A stretch of 64,000 nucleotides of DNA, from assembly GCF_024323335.1 (NCBI RefSeq), contig NC_066579.1:356702900-356766899 (forward strand), read 5' to 3'. Each line of letters begins with the position of its first letter. Within the stretch, counting starts at the first letter, position 1. The stretch comes from Lathyrus oleraceus (lineage: Eukaryota; Streptophyta; Magnoliopsida; Fabales; Fabaceae). Position numbers and translations under genes: made by a program. Below the pieces are notes generated by a model. That model ran no database searches. It saw only the letters and a list, made by a program, of their open reading frames with translations, and had not been told where the DNA came from. Positions 23,283 to 34,430 of the stretch are shown piece after piece.

Positions 23283-26200
23283 CTACTGCGCAAGAGACTT
23301 TGTCAGTGGGTCAGCAATATTGTCAAGTGTAGGTACTCTGCATATTTTCACGTCTCCTCTATCTATTATCTCTCGAATGAGGTCACAACGCCTAAGTATG
23401 TGTTTGGATCGTTGGTGAGATCTAGGCTCCTTAGCTTGTGCGATAGCACCATTGTTATCATAATAGAGACCAATGGGATCCATAATGCTAGGAACTATGC
23501 CAAGTTCACTAATGAACTTTTTATTCCAAACAGCTTCCTTTGCTGCACTTGAGGTAGAAATATACTCGGCCTCGGTTGTAGAACCAACAACTGTATCTTG
23601 CTTTGAACTTTTCCAGCTCACAGCGCCACCGTTTAAGCAAAACACATAACCAGATTGCGATCTAAAGTCATCCTTATCTGTATGGAAGCTAGCATTGGTG
23701 TATCCAATTACAGCCAGCTCTTCCTGACCTCCATATATCAAGAATGAGTCCTTAGTCCTTCTCAAATACTTAAGGATATTCTTGACAGCTACCCAATGAG
23801 CATCACCAGGATCAGATTGGTACCTACTCGTTGCACTTAAAGCATGCGAGACATCTGGTCGAGTACATAACATAGCATACGTGATAGATCCTATTGCAGA
23901 TGCATATGGAATCTTATTCATGCAATCCCTTTCTTCCTTAGTTGAAGGGGATTGTGTTTTTGATAGACACGGGCCATGTTGCATAGGTATGAATTCTTTC
24001 TTGGAATCATGCATATTAAAGCGTCTTAGCACTTTGTCTATGTACGTACTCTGACTTAGGCCAAGAAGTTTTTGTGATCTATCTCTATAGATTTTGATTC
24101 CTAATATATAGGCTGCTTCAACTAGGTCCTTCATAGAAAAGTATTTCCCCAACCAAGACTTTACTTGTTGTAGGGTAGGGACATCGTTTCCAATGAGTAA
24201 TATGTCATCTACATATAATACCAGGAAAACGATCATGCTCCCACTAACCTTCTTGTAGACACAAGGCTCATCTTCGTTCTTGATGAATCCAAATTGTTTT
24301 ACTATTTCATCAAAACGAAGATTCCAGCTTCTGGAAGCTTGCTTCAATCCATAGATTGATCTTTGTAACTTACATATCTTTTGGGCTTCTTCTGGTATGT
24401 CAAATCCTTCAGGCTGTATCATGTACACATCCTCAAGAAGATTCCCATTAAGGAAAGCAGTTTTGACATCCATCTTCCATATTTCATAATCATGATATGC
24501 AGCGATAGCAAGTAAAATCCGAACAGATTTAAGCATTGCAACTGGTTGCAAGGTTTTATCATAGTCAACCCCATGAATTTGTTTATATCCTTTTGCGACC
24601 AGTCTTGCCTTATAGGTATGTACCTTACCATCCATGTCAGTCTTCTTTTTGAAGACCCACTTGTATCCTATAGGGTTAACTCCTACAGGAGGCTCTACCA
24701 AGGTCCAAACTTGGTTTGTGTACATGGAATCCATTTCAAATTTCATGGCTTCTAGCCACTTCTCTGACTCGGGACCAGTTATGGCCTCTTGGTAGGTCAC
24801 AGGCTCATCTTGATCCATGAGTAATACATCACCTTGATCAGTTATGAGATATCCATATCTCTCAGGTTGGTGACGTATCCTACTTGACCTACACTGGTCT
24901 TGTTCTACTTGAGCAGGTTGCTCTTCCACAACTACTTGTGTTTCCTACTCTAATTCCTCCATAGGTGTATCGATGCTTTGTGATTCTTGAATTTCTTCAA
25001 GCTCTACTTTCCTCCCACTGATTCCTTTGGAAATAAAATCCTTTTCTAGGAAAACTTCAGTTCGAGCGACAAACACTTTGCCCTCAGAAGGATTGTAGAA
25101 GTAATAACCTCTTGTTTCTTTAGCATACCCCACAAATAAGCATTTATCAGATTTGGGCTCAAGCTTAGTTTAAATTTGTCGTTTCACATAAACTTCGCAA
25201 CCCCAAATCTTAATGTAAGACATGTGTGGTTTCTTAACACTCCATATCTCATATGGTGTCTTCTCAACCTTTTTGGATGGAACACGGTTAAGTGTGTAAG
25301 CTGCTGTCAATAGAGCATGTCCCCAAAAGGAGTTTGGAAGATCGGTGTGACTCATCATGGATCGGACCATGTCTAACAGGGTTCGATTTCTTCTCTCAGA
25401 TACACCATTCCATTAGGGTGTTCCAGGAGGAGTAAGTTGGGATAGGATCCCACACTCTTTCAGATGGTCATCAAACTCTAGGCTTAAATACTCACCACCT
25501 CGATCTGATCGAAGAGTTTTAATATTCTTACCTAGTTGGTTTTGTACTTCATTCTTGAATTCCTTGAACTTTTCAAAGGACTCTGATTTGTGTTTCATTA
25601 AATACACATACCCATATCTACTAAAATCATCAGTAAATATGATGAAGTACTGAAAACCTCCTCTGGCTGGTATGTTCAGTGGTCCACATACATCAGTATG
25701 TATGAGGGCCAAAAGATCATTAGCTCTTTCACCTTTTCCTGTGAATGGAGACTTTGTCATCTTTCCAATTAAACAAGATCTGCATATCTCATATGATTCA
25801 TAATCAAAAGAGTCCAAGAGGTCATCTTTATGGAGTTTGGAAATGCGTTTCTCATTTATGTGGCCTAATCGACAATGCCAAAGGTAAGTTGGATTTAACT
25901 CATTAGGTTTCATCCTTTTAGTATTAATGTTATAAATAGGCATTTCAAGATCAAGGACATATAGTCCATTGTTCATTTGTGCAGTAGCATAGAATATATC
26001 ATTCAAATAAATTGAGCAACAATTTTTCTTTATTATAAATGAAAAACCAAACTTGTCCAAACAAGAAAGGAAATAATATTCCTGCTAATTGCAGGTACAT
26101 AATAACAGTTCTCTAACTGAATTATTAAACCACTAGGTAAAGGCAATACATAAGTTCCTACAGCTAAAGCAGCAACCTTTGCTCCATTGCCAACTCGTAG

Positions 26201-27184
26201 GTCAACTTCACCTTTTGCCAAATCTCTACTCCTTTTTAGCCCCTGCACATTGGTACAAATGTGAGAACCGCATCCAGTATCTAATACCCATGATGCAGAA
26301 GTAGATAAATTAATTTCAATAACAAAAATACCTGAAGTTGAAGTCTCTACTCCATTCTTCTTATCTTCCAGGTACTTTGGGCAGTTTCTCTTCCAGTGTC
26401 TGGTCTTACCGCAATGGAAGCAGGTGCCTTCTTTTGCTATGCCTCCACTAGGCTTCAAAGCAGCAATAATGGGTTTGGGTTTGGCAACTTCCTTGCCTTT
26501 CCCTTTATCACCCTGCTTGGTGGGTCTTTTATTCTGTCTCTTTCCATTTCCGATCATCAGAATGGACTTCCCTTTTGACTTCAGATTCTGCTCAGCAGTT
26601 CTTAACATGGCTAGCAGTTCAGGAAGAGATTTGTCCATATCATTCATATTGAAATTTAGGACAAATTGACTGAATCTATCTGGCAACGATTGCAAGATCA
26701 AATCAGTCGCAAGTTCCTTTCCGAGGGGAAAACCCAACCTCTCAAGGTTTTCCACATACCCAATCATCTTGAGCACATGGGGACCTACAGGGGCTCCCTC
26801 AGCTAACTTGCCTTGAAAAAGGGCTTTTGAAACTTCAAACCTTTCATTCCTTGCTTGCTCTTGATAGAGAATCTTCAGGTGTTCGATCATATCGAACGTT
26901 GTCGTGTTCTCATGTTGCTTTTGCAACTCTGAGTTCATTGTAGCTAGCATGAGACAAGCAGTTTCATTGGCATCATCGACATGCTTCTTATAAGCATCTC
27001 ATTCTGCCTTAGATGCAGAACTAGGAGGTTCCTCTTCAGGAACAGATTTGTCCAAGACATACAGCTTTCTATCATGTTTGAGGACAATACTCAGATTTCG
27101 GTGCCAATCCAGAAAATTTGTCCCAGACAATTTTTCCTTGTCAAGGATTGATCGCAAAATGTTGTTAGAGGTGTTTGTTATCAT
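23283..27184 (-). pseudogene. gag-pol: Copia D gag-pol (broken)
   Basis: One polyprotein gene starts with ATG at 27184 (MITNTSNNIL) and ends with TAG at 23283. In order it has gag with a CCHC knuckle (CFHCGKTRHWKRNC, about 26424-26382), protease (LDTGCGSHI, about 26285), integrase (HCRLGH, CRSCLIGK, TDVCGPL, then LRSDRGGEY near 25500), RT (YKWVFKKK, LYVDDILLIG near 24210) and RNase H near the end. Stops in the reading frame lie at 26999, 25413, 25170 and 24945, and a frameshift lies near 26060. The RNase H motif that is usually YTDASF reads YTNASF (Asn codon at 23694-23696), which removes a catalytic Asp. The longest open part (24929-23283) holds RT and RNase H. The element could only move with helper proteins. 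Confidence 0.92.
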
Positions 27185-28824
27185 GGTAATCTACATGAAA
27201 ATAATGAAAATATAAGTATCAATAACATATTTAATTAGGCCTTTAATTAAATATGCTCCCACTATTTTACTTAAAACAAATGACCCTCACCATTTGATTC
27301 GGAAAATCCCGTTGGAAGATTTTCTAGTGGGTCAAGATCCATATTTCACTTTGTTTTAAGTCCGCGTAGGTGGATTACACAAAACTAGGTTATTTAGGTA
27401 GGAACTCCTTCCAATTGTATCTAATACAACTCTTGAATATTTTAGTTGGATGAGTAACTCCTTATTCCAATCCATCATATGGACCATTTCCAACTCTTGC
27501 TTCTAAACATATATAATCTTATTATAACTTGTTTAGTTAAGTTTGACCCATTGTTTTAACAATTGGATATTACAATTATCCCATCGCACCTTACTAATAT
27601 AGAACATGCACCTCGCGTAGGCGAAACCTACATTATCTGATACTAGTCTTGATGAGTGCTAAAACTTGGAAAGCATAAATTTAATATTTAATTTGAGGGA
27701 ATTTGCAATTATTCTGATCTCACCGGCTTATTTATCATATAAATCATCTCTCACATGCATCAACATACATTCACGTGCATCAACATACATACATAATGAA
27801 ACAGTTATAGCCCCTAGCGCAATTGTTCTCCCAAGCCAATGAGAGAACCTAAGCTAACCTAATAACGATCTAAGCTTCTCCAAGCAAGATCTTCAAGGTT
27901 GTCCTCCTTTGATATTGAATTCTTCTCTTTCTTCATAATATTACACTACATAAAAGAAACTCGTTTTACATACGAGGGAGTGAGATGTGAAAAGAAGTTA
28001 CATTATGAGATTAAAAGAGAGGTACGACACGCAGGTCGTATTTTGAAAACCCAAAACAAAATAAAGGAAAACTAAGGCCATAACCGATCACCACAAGACA
28101 ATAATAATAAACACATTATTCTTATTAATTTTAATTCTTTTAATTAATTAAAACCAAATTAAATTTCGGTGACCAATCACACTATGCAGAGTTAGCCGGG
28201 GGTCCGCTGCCCGGTCAGCGGGAACGGGGGTTGTAGGGGCAGCGCCCCGCGCCGAAAATTTTAATGAACAATTCATTTGGAATCGACGTCATTTTTCGCA
28301 TCAACACTTGATACTTTAAGGCACAACTCTTGCGCAATCACAACCCCAATCGCATAACTCTTTGACAACACAACCATTGTGTCGTCATTAACCCTAACGC
28401 ACCAACTTCAAACCATCAAACACATCTCGATTGTTGATTCAGTATGATTTATCAACACGTCATTGCTTCACCATACTAATGCCGGATCAAGAAGCAAACA
28501 ACCATTGATCGCTCAAAGGAAAATAACCATTAAGTGTTTGAATGAACGAAACGGAAACAGTATATCATATATACCATATTTTGCATCAGGATTAGTTTTA
28601 TCATATACATAACTTGATCGATCTCAATTGCATAACCTATGGACGATCGACGTATCGCTGCTTCACCATACTAATGTCGGATTCCGAAGCATAGTCAACA
28701 TCAATCATCCAAATCGTACACATAAGATGCCAAATTTAATTACTCGTTTATTCTTTGATTCATTCTGTCTTTTAATCGTATTAATACAGAAAATAAACAG
28801 CTATCAGATGCATGGTTTCGTAAG
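27185..28824 (-). other. Copia D untranslated leader
   Basis: About 1.64 kb between the PBS and the gag start have no credible gene. The leader is AT-rich except for a GC-rich patch at 28195-28254 that can form two adjacent hairpins (28204-28221 and 28236-28248). In related copia elements the leader carries packaging and dimerisation signals, so these hairpins are candidates. Confidence 0.6.
28204..28248 (-). promoter_or_regulatory. Two GC-rich hairpins in the copia D leader
   Basis: Hairpin one is CCGCTG/CAGCGG with a 6-base loop (28204-28221). Hairpin two is GGGGC/GCCCC with a 3-base loop (28236-28248). They stand out in a leader that is otherwise AT-rich. A role in packaging or dimerisation is a guess from position. 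Confidence 0.4.
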
Positions 28825-28838
28825 TGGCTCTGATACCA
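28825..28838 (-). promoter_or_regulatory. Copia D primer-binding site (initiator tRNA-Met)
   Basis: On the minus strand the site reads TGGTATCAGAGCCA, complementary to the 3' end of plant initiator tRNA-Met, one or two bases after the 5' LTR. It establishes the element's orientation. Confidence 0.92.
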
Positions 28839-28839
28839 C

Positions 28840-29066
28840 TTAAGGAGAAGAGCGATCCAAAACGCAGCGGAACTTCAAATTTCTCCTTTAATGATCCTTA
28901 CGAATGGGCATGATCAGTGATAGAATTGTTACCTCTTGTGGCGATTGTAACCTTTGATGCAGATCTACGGAGTAATCACGAATGTTGAACGATGACAACG
29001 CCTCTACTCAGTCCACACGAACGGATTCCTTCAATCTCAGTGCTAGCTGCTACGAATGAAGACTTT

Positions 29067-29101
<35 letters not shown>

Positions 29102-30196
29102 TAAATTACAACTACACAAATGCTTCTACACAAGGGTCTATTTATAGAACCACTTGTGTGGGCTGCAAGCTAAAAAGCCCACTCAAGTGTATGTGGCCCA
29201 TATCTTATAATATGCAAATATCACTTAAGTGCATGGTACCTTACCATAATTCGTATTCTACTTAAGTACACCGTACCTTACGATGTTCTACAATTCACTT
29301 AAGTGCACCGTACATTACGGTATTCCTTAGTTACTCTATCTCTCATCAATTTGTCCTTTTGTGTGTGACCCTGTAGGTTTTCGCGACATTGGCAATTAAA
29401 TTAAATCACGTATTTAACATAATAAACAGTGAGCGGTATCTAGCAACACATCACTGCTACCCAAGACACAAAAATGTCATGTGATCTGACAAATCCTTCT
29501 ATGATAATACTTATGCGTATAATTACCCTTTTGCCCTTATGTCTATATTGAACACAAGGCATAGACCGTGTCATCCTTGTCCAGTTCAATATTGGGCCCA
29601 TAGACATTTATCATGTTACGCAGGATGGGAAAATTCCATCTAGGTCACTCATGTCCCTTAGCATGCTTCGTGGAGTACCCATCAATTGTCTTTATGGTCA
29701 TCCAGTTACGGACAATGTTTGATCAGCAATAAGGCACTCGACTCTACATCTAGGGTCCATAGTGGTTTCAGGATGAAGGGTGGTATACACCATTATCACC
29801 ATGAGAATAACTTATGACACTTTGCATAACATTCTATATAGTATTCTCATAGCGGGTCAATCCAGTATAAATATTACTCTTAATATTCATACCTATGTTT
29901 AAGACTTGATAACTCCTTATCCATGATCCATGAGACGTGATCATCAGTCTACCTACATAATAGTCTTAATGCTTTAATGTTATCCCACTTCACAATAAAG
30001 CTCGACTATGGATACTTTAAGAATAGTGTCCTTATATTTAATGTGATCTCATGATTAAGTCACACTTGATACATTAAACGGACTATCTATTCTAGGGACT
30101 TTATTAAACAAAAATAATAAAGAAAAAGCCTTTTATTATTAATAAATAATTTGATACAAGTACCAAAAGTATTGGCCTCTAGGGCTTACACCAACA
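28840..30196 (-). repeat. Copia D 5' LTR
   Basis: This 1357-bp LTR has the same boundaries as the left copy. A TATAAATA box lies at 29146-29139 on the minus strand, so transcription would start near 29110. A (CT)n run, read as (GA)n on the plus strand at about 29069-29098, lies just inside the expected transcript. Confidence 0.92.
29139..29146 (-). promoter_or_regulatory. TATA box of copia D 5' LTR
   Basis: TATAAATA on the minus strand is conserved in both LTRs (22154-22161 in the other). It is followed about 40 bp downstream by a pyrimidine repeat. This is the most likely core promoter of the element. Confidence 0.6.
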
Positions 30197-30201
30197 ATAT
30201 A

Positions 30202-31332
30202 TTGTACAAGAGAAACTTCGACGTGGTTTTGCTCAAATGTGTGGATAGACACGAAGCAGACTTGTTGATGACCGAAGTGCACGAAGGTTCCTTTGGTACT
30301 CATTCCAATGGACATGCAATGGAAAAGAAGATGTTGCGAGAAGGTTACTATTGGCTGACAATGGAATCTGACTGTTGCAAATTTGTGAAGATGTGCCACA
30401 AGTGTCAAATATATGCTGATAAGATTCATGTTCCTCCGACACTTTTAAATGTTATCTCTTCCCCGTGGACCTTCTCCATGTGGGGAATTGATATGATTGG
30501 GATGATTGAGCCTAAAGCTTCGAATGGACATCGTTTCATTTTAGTGGCCATTGACTACTTCACAAAATGGGTTGAAGCGGCATCGTATGCAAATGTAACC
30601 AAGCAAGTTGTTGTAAGGTTTATTAAGAATCAGATTATATGCCGTTATGGTGTGCCAAGTAAGATCATTACTGATAATGGATTAAACTTGAATAACAATA
30701 TGGTGGGATCTCTTTGCAAATACTTCAAAATTGCACATCATAATTCTTCTCCCTATAGACCCAAGATGAATGGGGTTGTTGAAGCTGTGAATAAGAACAT
30801 CAAGAAGATTATCCATAAGATGGTTGTCACATATAAGGATTGGCATGAGATGCTCCCATTTGCTTTGCATGGGTATCGTACATTCGTCCGCACTTCAACA
30901 GGGGCAACCCCTTTTTCTCTTGTGTATGGTATGGAAGCAGTGCTCCCCGTAGAGGTTGAGATTCCTTCGTTGCGTGTGCTCATGGAAGCCAAGTTGACTG
31001 AAGCAGAATGGTGTCAGACCGGGTTTGACCAGTTGAATTTAGTTGAAGAGAAAAGGTTAACTGCCATGTGTCATGGTCTGTTATATCAGCAGAGGATGAA
31101 GAAAGCTTTTGATAAGAAGGTCAAACCTCGAGTATTCAGAGAAGGTGATCTTGTGCTCAAGAAGATTTTGGCATTCAAGCCAAATTCTAGAGGAAAATGG
31201 ACTCCCAATTATGAAGGCACATATGTTGTTAAGAGAGCTTTTTCAGGCGGTGCCCTGATTCTTACAACTATGGATGATGAAGAGTTCACTCGTCCCGTGA
31301 ACGCAGATGCAGTCAAGAAATACTTCGCCTAA
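30202..31332 (+). pseudogene. int: Ogre C integrase (C-terminal part of pol)
   Basis: Integrase inserts the cDNA into the genome. The zinc-binding part shows HEGSFGTHSNGH and CHKCQ (Cys codon at 30394). The catalytic triad is Asp 30490-30492 (GIDMIG), Asp 30673-30675 (TDNG) and Glu 30781-30783 (GVVEAVNK), with 35 residues between the last two as expected for DD35E. The C-terminal domain ends in VKKYFA at TAA 31330. The frame from 30202 is fully open and joins exactly to codon 21837-21839 once the copia element and one duplication are removed. The domain itself is therefore intact, but it is cut off from the rest of pol. Confidence 0.88.
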
Positions 31333-31351
31333 AAAAGAAAAGAATAGCTCG

Positions 31352-31499
31352 CTAAGTTGAAAACCCGAAAGGGCGACTTAGGCAAAAATGAGCGTCTCGG
31401 TGGATTGAAAACCCGAAAGGGCGATCCAGGCAAAAATTAGAGACATAAAACAAAAAGAATTTCCTGATAAGTTGAGTACCCCACCTTGGGGAAACTTAT
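31352..31499 (+). promoter_or_regulatory. Three consecutive stem-loops after the integrase stop
   Basis: Stem-loop 1 pairs CTAAGT (31352-31357) with ACTTAG (31376-31381) around CCC-GAAA-GGG (31364-31373). Stem-loop 2 pairs TGGAT (31401-31405) with ATCCA (31424-31428) around another CCC-GAAA-GGG. Stem-loop 3 pairs ATAAGTT (31467-31473) with AACTTAT (31493-31499) around CCCC/GGGG. All three are recognisable in Ogre A (7808-7954), where stem 3 has paired changes. The function is unknown. Confidence 0.65.
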
Positions 31500-32959
31500 G
31501 CAAAAATTAGGGATTATGGCAAGTAACTACATTCTGTTGATCTTCGGAAGACTTGTTTGAGCACAAGGGTTGACATCAGTTCATCATCAGCAGCGGTCAA
31601 AAGCACAGTGGATATCAAGAGTTGGTAGAAGGATTAAGGATAATTTGTATTCAATGTAACCCTTTTCCATGAAAATTACCATTTTCAACTTTGTAAAATC
31701 TATGGAGTCTTGTCATTTACAAGCTACCATTCTATTAAATAAAATTGAGCCTTTATCCAAATTGTTTCTACTCTTATTTACTTCAACCATTAGTTTTAAA
31801 TTTTTATTATGATCATTTTGAAATTAAAGTTTTAAATCAAAATCAAGTTTTCTTTAAATTATAAAAGCAAGAACTTTTCCAAAGCAAGTAATAGTAATAT
31901 CAACAGCATTTCAATGGATAGTAAGTCCTTAAGTGCGAAGCATCTGTGGTTCCCCCAAGCAGTAACTCTTCGGGTATCACTAGACATCAGTGTTGATTCA
32001 TTTCCTCAATGGCATATTGTTATCCCCAGCTGATAGATTCAGTTCCCTAGTGGAATATTTGATCCCCAGCGGAACTTCTTTATCCCCAGCCAAGTTGGTT
32101 GATTCTGAAACCCGGCGGCGTGTTGCTTTCCCCAACAGAATTTTTGTACATCCCTAGTGGAGCTCGTACGTCCTCAGCAGGGTTGATCTTCAGGATTGGT
32201 TGATCTTCCCCAGTAGATTGCATTTGCTCCTAGTCAGAGTTTCCTCCTGGTTTTTGAGCAGCTTTTGTTGATTTATTTTTCTCTATAGGATTGTCTCCCA
32301 TTTTTATGGTGTTGACCTAAAATTCCCCACATATTAGATATTCTATCCTCTGCAGATCTCCTCTTTCCCCAGTTAGGTGAGCCTTTTGGGAGGTTGATCT
32401 CTCTGTTCTCCGGCAGTAGTCGCCATATTTTATGGATTGACCGAGGATTGTTCTGGGAGTTCAATTTCTTTGTGACACCTCTGTATCCTTTGAGATCGTT
32501 TTGTCAGCATAATCATCATATATACATTCATATAATTTCATGATTTGCATATCCTACATCTTCATATTTGATTTGTTTGAGATTCCCATTCTCTGTTATG
32601 GCGGTACTTAATCCCCATACCAAATCTGGTGTATGTCCTCCCTCAAATTGTAGAGTGCCAGCCCCTTAAGCAGAAAGACTTTAACCTTTCTATGTTTCCC
32701 CACTGAGTTTGTTTCCTCGTGGAAGATTGTTATTTCAGTTTCCTCTCCAGTGAATTTTCTGGATGGAATTTCTCCCCTTGAGTTATGTCCTCATTGGGTT
32801 GAGTCTTGATTGGTCGTTTCTTTCTAGCTCTTACCTAGATAGATGTTTTGGTCCCCTAAGAGTCTATTACCCAGTAACTGGTAATATTCTTCTTAGTTTG
32901 CAGTTTGTTACTTCTTGCCCGATACCCGGCAAAAGTATCCTTTTTTCTCCTCAGTGGAG

Positions 32960-33870
32960 TCCCCTGGAAGTTTATCCTTGATATGTTCATCCTAACCGGT
33001 GATGGATATCTTTCTTTTCCCCCGCAGGAGTCTATCCTTGATATGTTCACTTTAACCAGTGACGGATATTCTCTTCTTCGGTATTCTACCCAGTAAAAAG
33101 GTAGTGGTAATCCCTATTTTGTTCCTCAGAGAGTTAATCCTTGATATATTCATCTTAACCGATGACGATTTTTCTTCTCCTTGTGGTTTTCTACCCAGTA
33201 ACCGGTAGTTATAAATCCTATTGTTCCCCTGAGCAAAGTCTATCCTTGATATGTTCACCTTAACCAGTGACGGATATTCTCTTCTTTGGTATTCTATCCA
33301 GTAACTGATAGATGTAATCCCTATTTTCGCTCGCCTTTTCAGATTTTATCCTTGATATGTTCATCTTAACTGGTGACGGATTTTCTCTTTGATTGGTCTT
33401 CTACCCAGTAACTGGTAGTTGTAAATCCTACTTTGTCCCCTCGCAGAGTTTATCCTTGATATGTTCATCTTGACCGGTGACGGATCCTCTCTCTGACGGT
33501 TTTCTATCCAATTTTCGATAGATGTAATTACCCTTTTTGTTCAGTTGGTATATCCTTGATATGTTCATCCTAACCGATGACGGATATCCTCTTTGGCATT
33601 CCCAGGCAAGTCTATCCTTGATATGTTCACTTTAACCGGTGACGGATTGTCTTCCCTGTCGAGTTTATCCTTGATATGTTCATCCTAACCGATGACGGAT
33701 ACTCTCAACCCTTGGTCTTCTGCCTAGTAACTGGTAGTTTTAAATCCTATTTTCTGCAGTTTTCCCAGCAAGGCTATTCTTACCCAGTAACCGATAATGA
33801 ATACTCCTTCCTGGTGTTCCTTAGCGAGTCATCCTTGATATGTTCATCCTAACCGATGACGGATGTTCTC
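32960..33870 (+). repeat. Irregular minisatellite in the Ogre C 3' UTR
   Basis: About ten copies of a unit containing TCCTTGATATGTTCA and then TAACCGGTGACGGAT occur at irregular 50-170 bp spacing (starts near 32973, 33033, 33137, 33241, 33347, 33451, 33551, 33613, 33665 and 33830). A second unit, CCCAGTAACCGGTAG, is interspersed. Both share a TAACCGGT-like core. The same motifs fill the Ogre A UTR. Confidence 0.8.
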
Positions 33871-34430
33871 TCTATCAGATCTTTATTATCTCCTTACCCA
33901 ATAATAGGTAGTAGATAATAGATTTTTGCTCCTCCTGTGTTGAAGTTTATTTCTTCCTCGGTTGAGTTGAGCGCGTATTTCCTTAGTGAAATCATTTTCT
34001 TTTCTCCAACGTGATTCGAGTACTTCAGTTTTATCCTGACTTACTCGTATTCCCTGCAGATGTTATTATCTCTCGGGCTGAGTCTTTCCATTTTGTGTGG
34101 AATTCCTCGAGTCCCCCAGTGGTTTTGAGTCGTAGCCTAGCCTACGCATAACTTTTTTTTATCCCCCCAGAGTCTCTGTGTCCCCAGCGAGCTTTCCTTA
34201 TGGAATGCATTATACTCCTGTGGATTTTTGGTCTCTCTGATTTCTTTTTCCCCTTGTGGCGATATCTCCCCACAGAGTATTAACTTTTGCATTCACATCA
34301 TATGCATCATGAGGTCTCTTAGGGACCAAAATTTGTTTCTATATGTTGTTATTTAAGCCCATTCTACTGAGTCGAGCCGAAGATTTTAACCTTCACCTCC
34401 TCAATTAGAATGTCCTTAAATAAGGGCAGC

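Larger units (their letters stand above)
21840..30196 (-). mobile_element. Nested Ty1/copia retrotransposon D (Angela/Tork-like)
   Basis: This 8357-bp element lies on the minus strand inside Ogre pol. The perfect duplication ATATA flanks it (21835-21839 and 30197-30201). In element orientation it has a 5' LTR (30196-28840), an initiator-tRNA-Met PBS (28838-28825), a 1.6-kb leader, gag-pol (27184-23283), a polypurine tract (TAGTGGGAGAT, 23222-23212) and a 3' LTR (23211-21840). Domain order protease-integrase-RT-RNase H is that of copia. LTRs of about 1.36 kb starting TGTTGG suggest the Angela/Tork group, an inference. The coding region is broken in at least five places. Confidence 0.93.
31333..34430 (+). 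other. Ogre C 3' untranslated region
   Basis: About 3.1 kb lie between the integrase stop and the 3' LTR. The region begins with three stem-loops (31352-31499). A C/T-rich zone with many CCCAG-type motifs follows, then a repeat block (about 32960-33870), and it ends in a weak polypurine tract (AAATAAGGGCAG) before TGTAAGACC. Long variable 3' UTRs with tandem repeats are known for Ogre elements and can seed satellites. No gene is seen. Confidence 0.8.

Noticed and set aside
28821..28840. tRNA-Met-like sequence
   Set aside because: Only the 3' end complement is present, next to an LTR. It is a primer-binding site, not a tRNA gene. The same holds for 38584-38595 and the Arg-type sites at 454 and 13311.
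32960..33870. Spaced repeats that look at first like a CRISPR array
   Set aside because: Spacing is irregular, repeats are imperfect, the context is a plant retrotransposon UTR and no cas genes exist.
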